A stretch of 64,000 nucleotides of DNA. Source: Aegilops tauschii subsp. strangulata. Taxonomy: Eukaryota > Streptophyta > Magnoliopsida > Poales > Poaceae. Of the stretch, positions 55,139 to 64,000 are shown piece after piece (the first letter of the stretch is position 1; each line of letters begins with the position of its first letter). The stretch is from assembly GCF_002575655.3 (NCBI RefSeq), contig NC_053035.3, positions 372,473,792 through 372,537,791 of the forward strand, in the 5' to 3' direction. The position numbers and the translations under genes are program-made. The notes beneath the pieces are model-generated. The model was not told the DNA's origin. It was given only the letters and a program-made list of their open reading frames with translations, and did not search any database.

Positions 55139-57032
55139 AAAGCGCCGCTGACAAGGAGACTCCGGAGGTGGAGAACGGGGCTGCCAACAAGCAGAGGCGG
55201 GGCGAGCTAGAACCGCAAGCGACTCCAGCAGGCCTAGACTTAATCAGCAGCCTCCCTGATGATATGTTGAGAGTCATCATCTCCCTCCTCCCAATCAAAT
55301 ATGGGGCACGGATAACCCTCCTTTCCCGGCGGTGGAGCCCCCTATGGAACTCCGGCCCTCTCGACCTCATTGACACCCACGAGCTCTGCCATGGCTATCG
55401 CAAAAGCTTGGATGCGTTCTCCAAGATCCTCGGGAGTCACCTTGGCCCAACCAAAGGCCTTAGAATGGGCAAGTTCCGTTCCAACGGCAAGGACCGAGCC
55501 AAGCTTGACGACTGGTTCCGATCCTCCGCCCTAGATCAGCTCGAGGAGCTCACTTTTGATGATGGGCATATGCGGTCGCTGCCAACGTCCGCACTCCGCC
55601 TCGCGCCCACGTTGCGCGTTGCCAAGTTCAGGAACTGCCATTTCCCGCCCCTTAATGACGCACCCGCTCTTATTCTACCACGACTGAAGCACCTCGAGCT
55701 CGTCGTCGTTTGCCTCTCAAACGGTGACATGGAGCACCTGCTCCGTGGCTGTACTGCACTCGAATACTTTCGTCTTTAGGCGACCAATGGGTTGAGTACC
55801 TTCCACTTCACCTCCATGACTCTCCGGACTATTTATGTGTGTGGCTGGTGCGGCAGGAAGACATCACAAAAGGTGGACCACGGTATGGTCATCCAGGACA
55901 CACCTGCACTTGAGAGATTACTTGTAGTTGATCAAGAAGGTCCAACAAAGAACCAATGTCATTTCTGCGCCGAAATTGACAGTGGTGCACTACTCATCTG
56001 ACAAATACTCCGAACTTGTTATTGGATCCACACCCGTTCAGGTACAACAGCCGCCTTCTACCTCTCTTTCTACAAATAACATTATTTCTAATTTTGAAGA
56101 TGTTTGTTCGTCTGTCATTCAGAAAATGATTCCGACAAGCTTGACCCCGAAACTGCGCACAGTGAAGTTCTTGGCACTAGAATCTATCGGCCCCGACCTG
56201 GAGCAAGTTGTCAGTTTCCTGAGATGCTTTCCGTGCCTGGAGAAGCTATATATCGAGGCGATGTTCCTTTCCTGTTAAATGTTAACCATAAGGGAGTTCA
56301 ATTTGTGAAACCTTTTTCCAAGTTTACAATGACAATGTACAACGATTTCTGAAGGTTCTTTTTGAGGATTTCAGTACATACATGCCCCCCCCCCATATTG
56401 GTTGCTTGATCCATATGGTTACAATCAATAAGCATTTCTCTTTGGATTCATCTGTACTAGTTTTCTTAGGGAACTTTTCATCCACTCCAACCTCTTGTGA
56501 AGAAGGCTACATTTTTCTAGAATGTAATCAAATGCCCATGTTAATCATGTCAGATCAAAGATGGCATGTTAGTGCATTTTACAAATCCTGCAAACCAAAC
56601 AGCTAGGCCTGTAGTAATGTTCAAAACTACATGTAGGCACTAACACGTTTTCTTCTTTTGCAGATAAGATTAGGCCCAGTGGTGGATAATGTGATACAAT
56701 ATAACAATCACGTCCAATGCCTAGATCTGCATCTCTCAGAAATTACTTTGAACTCCTACCGAGGGACCTTACCGGAGATTATATTCACCAGGTTCTTTGT
56801 TCTCAGAGCAAGGGTGCTGAAGGCAATGAGGTTTGCCCTACATTTATTTCGCAAAAATGAATGGTCTGTTGATCAGCGCCTGCGGCAGAATGGAGTAGGC
56901 TCCAAAAATGCTGAATTTCATTTTGGAACTTCAGATGATAGAGTAATCGGAAATCATCGTGTCAACCCCATACATGACTTCTCAGTGGCTGACCCCTTTG
57001 CAAAAATTGTGAGGTTTCGAAGCCAGACTTAG
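55139..57032 (+). pseudogene. F-box/FBD-type gene, interrupted
   Basis: An open frame begins at acceptor TATCAG (55138) without its own ATG. The F-box LISSLPDDMLRVIISLLPIKYGARITLLSRRW (about 55235-55340) would bind SKP1 in an SCF ubiquitin ligase. LRR-like repeats follow (LEELTFDD, LKHLELVVV). TAG at 55777 stops the frame. It resumes as LSTFHFTSMTLRTIYVCGW, shifts near 55950 (SAPKLTVVHYSS), then reaches CFPCLEKLYIE (56230). After an intron ending TTTTGCAG (56663) comes an FBD-like end (LHLSEITLNSYRG, VLRARVLKAMRF) to 57032. One stop and one frame change make it non-functional as read. Confidence 0.8.
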
Positions 57033-57883
57033 AAGCGGTGATATTAGTTTGAACCTCTGTGATATCCATGTTCAGCGGATCAGCTTCAGCGTTTGCAGCT
57101 GATGAGCTGAATTTCATTTCTAATATCAGTTTGAACCTTGTAATCTTTGAATTTGAGCCATATAACTCTGTAATTTGAACCTTGTAACATTTCGAGCTTT
57201 TGTGGTTCAATCGTTGAAATGGCATCGTATGAGACTCTTATATTGCTAGCACTATTTTGACCTTAATATGCAATTGTCTCTGATTTTATTAACTATTCTC
57301 GAATCATTTTACCTTGTCGATCTCACAGCACACTATCTGTATAGCTAACTCGACTGCGATCTTCGACATTATTGCACACAGTTGGTTTCTTCCACCGTGT
57401 GCACTGTAGAGTGCAGAATTAATTATCGCACTCGAGTGTCCATCATCACCCTTCTGTATAACTTAGACCTCATCACCCAAGGGTAAACTTATGACCGAAG
57501 TCATTCCACACACTTCGTTTTTACAAAGCTTTTTGCGGATAAACGCCCACGATTTGTCCCTCTTCTAGCCAACACGTGGCCAAACTAGCCGGGCGGGAAG
57601 CTTGTGCGGTAAACAGCGTGGTAGTGCGGGAACAGGCTCACCGACGATACATTTGGCGCCTCTTCGAGCCCACGCGTGCGGCGCGGTGTTGTCAAGCGTG
57701 CACTGGAATCCTCCGCTATGAACACCGTGACAAGACGTGACGATTACAGGCCGGCCGGCCCCCATTTATTGCAGCGGCCATTTAACCTACCCTTGTGTCT
57801 CTTCAACCTTTCGATCGCGCCCCACCATTGCAAGAAGCACACCCACCACAAGAAATTCTAAGAGGGTATCCTGCGCGGCTCCA
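57033..57883. other. Spacer between F-box and exonuclease genes
   Basis: AT-rich to 57360, then ATTGCACACAGTTGG and CCACCGTGTGCACTG (CACTA-type motifs, 57370-57420). It then becomes a GC-rich promoter-like leader. 57700-57883 is open in the exonuclease frame but has no supported start there. Confidence 0.5.
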
Positions 57884-58603
57884 ATGGCGCTCCGAGCGGC
57901 TGCCGACGACGAGCAGTAGTTCACCAGGCGTGCCGTGGTGGACACCCACAGAAGGTTCATGGACCTCTCGGTGGTGTACACCAACGACCCAGTCTGGGTG
58001 GAGCACTCCATCCACATCATGGAGCTGTTGCTTGCCAAGGAGAAGTACAAGGTGGTTGGGTTCGACCTCAAGTACACCCGCGCTCGTGCCGGGTCTCGTC
58101 CCAAGGTCGCCGTCGCCCAGATGTGTGTGCGCCACCACGTCCTCGTCTACCACTACTGCCTGGCCACAAGGCCTTGCGAGCGTTTCGCCAGGTTTGTCAA
58201 CAGCCCACACTACATGTTCGCTCAGGTGGACATCACCAACGATGTAAAGGCGCTAGAGAATTCGGGCATCGCCTGCCAGAATCTCGTCGACATCCTGGGC
58301 CAATACAAGATCTGGGGTAGCAAGGAGCATGAGAAGGACTCATTGGTTCACCTCGCCAAGGCCATCATCGACCCCTAGTACAGAGACATGAAGGATTCGT
58401 GCAACAAGGACAAGCGTGCCTGGCACTCGGCCTGGATGGAGAAACTCGATAAAGCTCATGTCGTGTACGCGGCCATGGAGGCATACACGAGCTACGACAT
58501 GTACAAGCGGATCGTTGACATGAGGAAGTGCCTCCTTCCCCAAAACGGCCAGGGATCCAGCCGGAAGCAGAGCAATGGCAAGCGTCACCGCAACAATAAG
58601 TAG
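57884..58603 (+). pseudogene. DEDDy 3'-5' exonuclease-like (WRN/WEX-type) gene with two TAG codons and altered active site
   Basis: One frame from ATG 57884 (MALRAAADDEQ) to TAG 58603, 239 codons, single exon, broken by TAG at 57917 and 58376. The fold is recognisable. Motif I lies in YKVVGFDLKYTRA, where the usual Asp-x-Glu is Asp-x-Lys. Motif II lies in QVDITNDVKALENSG. Motif III lies in YAAMEAYTSYDMY, where the usual Asp is Glu. WRN-type exonucleases degrade nucleic acid 3'-5', and Arabidopsis WEX acts in gene silencing. With two active-site changes this lineage is probably not a nuclease even without the stops. The tail is basic (SSRKQSNGKRHRNNK). Confidence 0.8.
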
Positions 58604-58779
58604 ATGATTGGATCCTCATTTCTCCTACTTTAGTATGCATGTAATTGCTTACTTTGGTGTGTGCAAATGTTATGTGTGTAGTCACTTGTGCAATTGTATG
58701 CTTAATTTGGTTATGCAATGCTGTCCTTTTAAGTATATATGTTGATGCTCTGTAGACAGAGCGTAGATGGTGTGCGGAC

Positions 58780-59355
58780 AAAGAAAATCACATCGCACAC
58801 GAACTAAACAATGGAACCCGTCGGTGATGTTTTCATCAATCACTCACAATTGTATACTAGCAATCGTTTGCTCACAACACACACGGCTTGTTAGCTGTAA
58901 TCGTCTGTATTCTTATCGGTCTTTGCACACGTTTCCGATTACAGACCTGTTTGCCTCATATCACACACATCTTATTCATTTGAACCGTTTCTGTTCGCAT
59001 GTCTCAACGCAAACAGTTCATCTGAGAGAACCACATGTCATAAATCGCACACACCTTTGATATGGCTGACCGTTTCTTTTGTGTTGCCTAATCAAAAGCA
59101 GTTCATCCGAGTGAACCGTATGCTGTACATCGCACACACCTTCATCTGGCTGCCCGTTTCTTTTGTTCCTCCTCATCGCAAACGGTTAATTAAGCTGAAC
59201 CGTATGCCCTGCATCGCACACGTAACTAAAATCTGAACCGTGTTTGATGCATCCTCCATCGCAAACGTTTTGCACCATTTTTGACGGTTTTTTACACCAC
59301 CATTTGCGATTATGGCATTGCACACAGTTTCGTCGAAGGGTCTCTGGTCGTAGTG
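58780..59355. repeat. CACTA subterminal array and right terminus
   Basis: About ten copies of ATCGCACACR / ATCGCAAACGGTT alternating with GTGAACCGT, closing with CTCTGGTCGTAGTG at 59355. Same motif family as 10080-10680. Confidence 0.75.
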
Positions 59356-59485
59356 TCGCGTTAGCAGCATCCTGCAGTAGTGGTATCAATTCCTGACCCC
59401 GAGGGGGCCTCGGTGCCTCTTGGGCTAGCCCGAGCATGCTTGATGCACGCATACCACGCCCAGCCCCCGCTCGCGGGGCACTCAC

Positions 59486-59506
59486 GGGGGGGGGGGGGGG
59501 GGGGGG
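59486..59506 (+). repeat. G21 homopolymer
   Basis: Twenty-one consecutive G, able in principle to form a G-quadruplex. Its exact length may be an assembly estimate. Confidence 0.8.
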
Positions 59507-59877
59507 TAGCAGGCGTGAGCCTTACTCTTAAACACAAACCAAAAGGCAAGAAATCACCGTGAACAAAGAAAAATTCCTCCCGTTTTTCCTTTGATAAGCA
59601 CACGAAATCCAAATCTCATTCCAAAAGATGGCAAATTGGGTTACAAAAAGGGGGCGAAAGCAAATGGCCGCATCCGGCACCTAACTAGTCTTCTCACCAG
59701 CGCGGAGCTAAGTGCTTCCACTGGGCGTGGGCATAGTCATTGGGGGACGGTGTCGACGGCCAGCGCGGAGCATGGTGCTTCCACTTGGACGTGGGTGGGA
59801 GCCCCCGTGAGGCCCAAGAGCGGCGCTTAGGAGACTCTGGGGCGTGTACAGCCCCAACTCATTATTACGTGAGAGTG

Positions 59878-60570
59878 TCATGAGCGGAGATCTTCACGGG
59901 CATCCATGGCGCCTGACGAGGGCGCCGCTCTGTGCCTCCCCCGACCACCGTTGGGGCGTCCGGAAACCAGGACGAGACCAAGGGGCAAGGGGGCGCTAGC
60001 GGTGCCCCAGCGATCGCAGGCCCCAACCGCCGGGGGGAAGGGCTCGCCGGCGCCTTCCCCGATGGGGGGCCTGCCTTCATGCGGCATGCACCGCCCTAGT
60101 GGTGGCATCTCGCTCCATGCAGCGCGGGGAGGCCCTGGCACCTGGCTCCCCCTGCGCAGCTCCCAGTGTATCGTGTCCGCCTGCAGCGGGGCCATCATCC
60201 CGAGGTCCATAGCTGTTGCCGTGGCTTGGTTCACCTGTGGTTCATGGTTAGCGTAATCGTGCCCCTGAGATATTGGCTGTACCCGGTGGCTGTTGTTGTT
60301 GAAGACGTCGGTGAAGCTCCGGAGTGGCTCGCGAAGGGCCTCGGCCTCGCGTGGCCTTGACGCCCAGGCTGGCGAGGGAAACAGGCAAGGGCTTCTTCTT
60401 GGCGCGTACAGCATGTCCGACAGTGGAGATACAGGGGTGCCTGGAGCCGCGACCCTCGAGTCATCGCCTGGACGTCCAACATCGCTGCTTGCCAGGCCTA
60501 GTGCCAGGTCATGACGACCGTAGGGTGGCATCTCGGTGCGGCCCCAGGAGGGGTCGTCCGGCCTTGCCAC
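59878..60570 (-). CDS. Unknown ORF in GC-rich repeat (230 aa)
   Basis: ATG 60570 (MARPDDPSWGRTEMPPYGRH) to TGA 59878, uninterrupted. It is rich in Pro, Arg, Gly and Ala, with one more ordinary stretch (SFTDVFNNNSHRVQPISQGHDYANHEPQ). I recognise no domain. GC-rich DNA gives long frames by chance, so this may be a transposon accessory protein, a Gag-like amino region or no gene. Confidence 0.3.
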   Translation of the reverse strand: MARPDDPSWGRTEMPPYGRHDLALGLASSDVGRPGDDSRVAAPGTPVSPLSDMLYAPRRSPCLFPSPAWASRPREAEALREPLRSFTDVFNNNSHRVQPISQGHDYANHEPQVNQATATAMDLGMMAPLQADTIHWELRRGSQVPGPPRAAWSEMPPLGRCMPHEGRPPIGEGAGEPFPPAVGACDRWGTASAPLPLGLVLVSGRPNGGRGRHRAAPSSGAMDAREDLRS

Positions 60571-60600
60571 GCCCGGAGGTAACGTATCCTGAGCAGGACG

Positions 60601-62313
60601 TGTTGGGGATCGTAGCAGAATTTTAAAATTTTCCTACGCTCACCAAGATCCATCTATGGAGTATACTAGCAACGAGGGGAAAGGAGTGCATCTACATACC
60701 CTTGTAGATCGCGAGCGGAAGCGTTCCAATGAACGTGGTTGATGGAGTCGTACTCGCCGTGATCCAAATCACCGATGACCGAGTGCCGAACGGACGGCAC
60801 CTCCGCGTTCAACACACGTACGGTGCAGCGACGTCTCCTCCTTCTTGATCCAGCAAGGGGGAAGGAGAGGTTGATGGAGATCCAGCAGCACGACGGCGTG
60901 GTGGCGGATGTAGCGGGATCTCGGCAGGGCTTCGCCGAGCTTCTGCGAGAGGGAGAGGTGTAGCAGGGGAGGAGGGAGGCGCCCAAGGTTGTTGTGTTGC
61001 TGCCCCCTCCCCCCTTTATATAGGCCCCCTGGGAGGGGGGGCGCCGGCCTAGAACCCATCTACATGGGGGGGCGGCGGCCAAGGGGAAGGGGGGTGGCTT
61101 CCCCCCCAAGTCAAGTGGGGAGCCCCCCCACCCTAGGGTTTCCAACCCTAGGCGCAGGGGGGAGGCGCAGGGGGGGCGCCCCAGCCCACTAAGGGCTGGT
61201 TCCCTTCCCTCTTTAGCCCATGGGGCCATTCGGGATAGGTGGCCCCACCCGGTGGACCCCCGGGACCCTTCCGGTGGTCCCGGTACAATACCGATAACCC
61301 CCGAAACTTTCCCGGTGGCCGAAACTTGACTTCCTATATATAATTCTTCACCTCCGGACCATTCCGGAACTCCTCGTGACGTCCGGGATCTCATCCGGGA
61401 CTCCGAACAACTTTCGGGTTTCCGCATACTAGTATCTCTACAACCCTAGCGTCACCGAACCTTAAGTGTGTAGACCCTACGGGTTCGGGAGACATGCAGA
61501 CATGACCGAGACGCCTCTCCGGTCAATAACCAACAGCGGGATCTGGATACCCATGTTGGCTCCCACATGTTCCACGATGATCTCATCAGATGAACCACGA
61601 TGTCGAGGATTCAATCAATCCCGTATACAATTCCCTTTGTCAATCGGTATGTTACTTGCCCGAGATTCGATCGTCGGTATCCCAATACCTTGTTCAATCT
61701 CGTTACCGGCAAGTCTCTTTACTCGTACCGTAATGCATGATCCCGTGACTAACGCCTTAGTCACATTGAGCTCATTATGATGATGCATTACCGAGTGGGC
61801 CCAGAGATACCTCTCCGTCATATGGAGTGACAAATCCCAGTCTCGATCCGTGCCAACCCAACAGACACTTTCGGAGATACCCGTAGTGTACCTTTATAGT
61901 CACCCAGTTACGTTGTGACGTTTGGCACACCCAAAGCACTCCTACGGCATCCGGGAGTTGGACGATCTCATGGTCTAAGGAAATGATACTTGACATTGGA
62001 AAAGCTCTAGCAAACGAACTACACGATCTTTGAGCTATGCTTAGGATTGGGTCTTGTCCATCACATCATTCTCCTAATGATGTGATCCCGTTATCAACGA
62101 CATCCAATGTCCATAGTCAGGAAACCATGACTATCAGTTGATCAACGAGCTAGTCAACTAGAGGCTTACTAGGGACACGTTGTGGTCTATGTATTCACAC
62201 ATGTATTACGATTTCCGGATAACACAATTATAGCATGAACAATAGACAATTACCATGAACAAAGAAATATAATAATAACCATTTATTATTGCCTCTAGGG
62301 CATATTTCCAATA
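60601..62313 (-). repeat. 3' LTR of last Copia
   Basis: 1713 bp, from inverted CCCCAACA at 60601 to inverted TATTGGAAATATG at 62313, where the usual TG start is TA. Confidence 0.93.
61015..61022 (-). promoter_or_regulatory. LTR TATA box (last Copia)
   Basis: The minus strand reads TATATAAA, as at 30292-30299. Confidence 0.6.
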
Positions 62314-62326
62314 GTCTCCCACTTAC
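62314..62326 (-). other. Polypurine tract of last Copia
   Basis: The minus strand reads GTAAGTGGGAGAC before the LTR. Confidence 0.8.
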
Positions 62327-62378
62327 ACTAGAGTCAATAATCTAGTTACATTGTGATGAATCGAACACCCATTGCGTC

Positions 62379-64000
62379 CTAGTGCTGATCATGTTTTGCT
62401 CTAGGGAGAGGTTTAGTCAACGGATCTGCTACATTCAGGTCCGTATGTACTTTACAAATATCTATGTCTCCATTTTGAACACTTTCACGAATGGAGTTGA
62501 AGCGACGCTTGATATGCCTGGTCTTCCTGTGAAATCCGGGCTCCTTCGCAAGGGCAATAGCTCCAGTGTTGTCACAGAAGAGAGTCATCGGACCCGACGC
62601 ATTGGGAATCACCCCTAGGTCCGTAATGAACTCCTTTATCCAGACTGCTTCTTGTGCTGCCTCCAAGGCTGCCATGTACTCCGCTTCACATGTAGATCCC
62701 GCCACGATGCTTTGCTTGCAACTGCACCAGCTTACTGCTCCTCCATTCAAAATATGCACGTATCCGGTTTGTGACTTCGAGTCATCCAGATCTGTGTCGA
62801 AGCTAGCGTCGACGTAACCCTTTACGACGAGCTCTTCGTCACCTCCATAAACGAGAAACATATCCTTAGTCCTCTTCAGGTACTTCAGGATATTCTTGAC
62901 CGCTGTCCAGTGTTCCATGCCGGGATTAATTTGGTACCTTCCTACCAAACTTACGGCAAGGTTTACATCAGGTCTGGTACACAGCATGGCATACATAATA
63001 GACCCTATGGCTGGGCATAGGGGATGACACTCATCTTTTCTCTATCTTCTGCCGTGGTCGGGCATTGAGCCGTGCTCAATTGCACACCTTGCAATACAGG
63101 CAAGAACCCCTTCTTGGACTGATCCATATTGAACTTCTTCAATATCTTGTCAAGGTATGTACTCTGTGAAAGACCAATGAGGCGTCTTGATCTATCTCTA
63201 TAGATCTTGATGCCTAATATATAAGCAGCTTCTCCAAGGTCCTTCATTGAAAAACACTTATTCAAATAGGCCTTAATACTTTCCAAGAATTCTATATCAT
63301 TTCCCATCAATAGTATGTCATCCACATATAATATGAGAAATGCAACAGAGCTCCCACTCACTTTCTTGTAAACACAGGCTTCTCCATAAGTCTGTGTAAA
63401 CCCAAATGCTTTGATCATCTCATCAAAGCGAATGTTCCAACTCCGAGATGCTTGCACCAGCCCATAGATTGAGCGCTGGAGCTTGCATACCTTGTTAGCA
63501 TTCTTAGGATCGACAAAACCTTCCGGCTGCATCATATACAACTCTTCCTTAAGGAAGCCGTTAAGGAATGCCGTTTTGACGTCCATCTGCCATATCTCAT
63601 AATCATAGTATGCGGCAATTGCTAACATGATTCAGAGGGACTTCAGCTTCGCTACGGGTGTGAAATTCTCATCGTAGTCAACCCCTTGAACTTGTCGATA
63701 ACCCTTAGCGACAAGTCGAGCCTTATAGATGGTCACATTACCATCCGCGTCTGTCTTCTTCTTAAAGATCCATTTGTTTTCTATGGCTCGCCGATCATCG
63801 GGCAAGTCAGTCAAAGTCCATACTTCGTTTTCATACATGGATCCTATCTCGGATTTCATGGCTTCTAGCCATTTGTCGTAATCCGGGCCCGCCATCGCTT
63901 CTTCATAGTTCGAAGGTTCACCGTTGTCTAACAACATGATTTCCAGGACAGGGTTGCCGTACCACTCTGGTGCGGAACGTGTCCTTGTGGACCTACGAAG
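62379..64000 (-). pseudogene. Copia Pol, RT and RNase H part, interrupted, runs off window
   Basis: In reading direction: end of integrase/linker and RT start (63937-63632, NYEEAMAGPDYDKWLEAMKS to GVDYDENFTPVAKL). TGA at 63634-63632 stops this frame at the same codon as TGA 34715 in the nested Copia. RT continues (63628-63005) with YGLVQASRSW and LYVDDILLMGN. The frame changes near 63000. RNase H is at 62996-62379 (GYVDASFDTD, GSTCEAEYMA, ending LPRAKHDQH). The catalytic YVDD is intact. As a whole it cannot give one polyprotein. Confidence 0.92.

Larger units (their letters stand above)
53640..59355 (+). mobile_element. CACTA-like element carrying captured gene copies (left end not found)
   Basis: The right end at 59355 reads GGTCGTAGTG, a CACTA terminus, preceded by about 570 bp of subterminal motifs (58780-59355). 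Similar motifs appear at 53650-53780 and 57370-57420. Between them lie a B3 gene, an F-box/FBD gene and a DEDDy exonuclease-like gene, all on the plus strand. No transposase and no inverted CACTAC start were found, so the left limit is uncertain and may lie beyond the zf-XS gene. Confidence 0.5.
59356..60600. repeat. GC-rich unassigned repeat segment
   Basis: Outside the CACTA terminus. It has a 21-G run, a plateau with GCATCCGGCACCTAACTAG and imperfect repeats of CAGCGCGGAGC..GTGCTTCCACT (59699, 59761). The style resembles a Gypsy interior or LTR, but I cannot name it. It is broken at 60601 by a Copia LTR. Confidence 0.45.
60601..64000 (-). mobile_element. Copia LTR retrotransposon, 5' part outside window
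   Basis: 3' LTR 60601-62313, polypurine tract 62314-62326, then RNase H and RT continuing past the window end. It is very close in protein sequence to the nested Copia at 28999-37609. The outer flank 5-mer is GGACG (60596-60600); the partner TSD lies outside the window. Confidence 0.93.

Noticed and set aside
57917..58378. TAG readthrough or recoding in the exonuclease-like and F-box genes
   Set aside because: The stops fit simple Gln-to-TAG decay in methylated repeats, and the F-box gene also has a frame change.
14138..59100. One giant CACTA from 10054 to 59355 with everything else nested
   Set aside because: The two termini (CACTGGTGCA and CACTACGACC) do not match as TIRs, and the two B3 genes with their upstream arrays are on opposite strands, so two elements are more likely.

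Overview
The window is repeat-dominated grass DNA, almost certainly Triticeae (wheat, Aegilops, barley or rye group). The main evidence is LTRs of the Angela/WIS/BARE-1 Copia type (starting TGTTGGAAATATGCCC), Gypsy LTRs starting TGATACGTCTCC, CACTA subterminal repeats and a Stowaway MITE. I see no bacterial features, CRISPR, rRNA or tRNA genes. Element names rest on remembered sequence character, not on a database search.

Layout. (1) 1-8262: minus-strand Copia with near-identical LTRs around a wrecked interior; its 3' LTR runs off the window start. (2) 8474-10055: lone minus-strand Gypsy LTR. (3) 10054 to about 14170: CACTA-like element with a minus-strand B3-domain gene. (4) 14330-14736 and 24325-24640: one tandem array of about 98-bp units, split by a plus-strand Copia (14737-24324). 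That Copia has lost its leader and gag start to a truncated CACTA fragment (16761-18959). (5) 24690-26350: five diverged units of an array with a period near 350 bp. (6) 26351-27361: apparent upstream region of the gene at 52559. (7) 27362-52490: a Gypsy element with intact LTRs and TSD CTGCC, coding for Gag and protease only. It carries a nested Copia (28999-37609, TSD CCAAG) and a nested Mutator-like element (MULE, 40833-49059, 9-bp TSD TATAGTTTT). (8) 52559-58603: four plus-strand gene-like units (zf-XS, B3, F-box/FBD, DEDDy exonuclease-like), at least the last three inside CACTA-type subterminal repeats ending in GTAGTG at 59355. (9) 59356-60600: GC-rich unassigned repeat. (10) 60601-64000: minus-strand Copia running off the window end.

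How it fits together. The three target-site duplications fix the order: the Gypsy landed just upstream of a small zf-XS gene, then the Copia and the MULE landed in the Gypsy. Nearly all element genes are broken, many by stop codons readable as C-to-T or G-to-A changes, as expected of methylated repeats. The open, spliceable genes are the zf-XS protein, a 127-aa B3 protein, and two MULE passengers (a GRF zinc-finger/membrane protein and a small minus-strand gene near the right TIR). The most unusual region is the CACTA-associated gene cluster at 52.5-59.4 kb, where a B3 gene and an F-box gene can be joined in phase across a stop codon.
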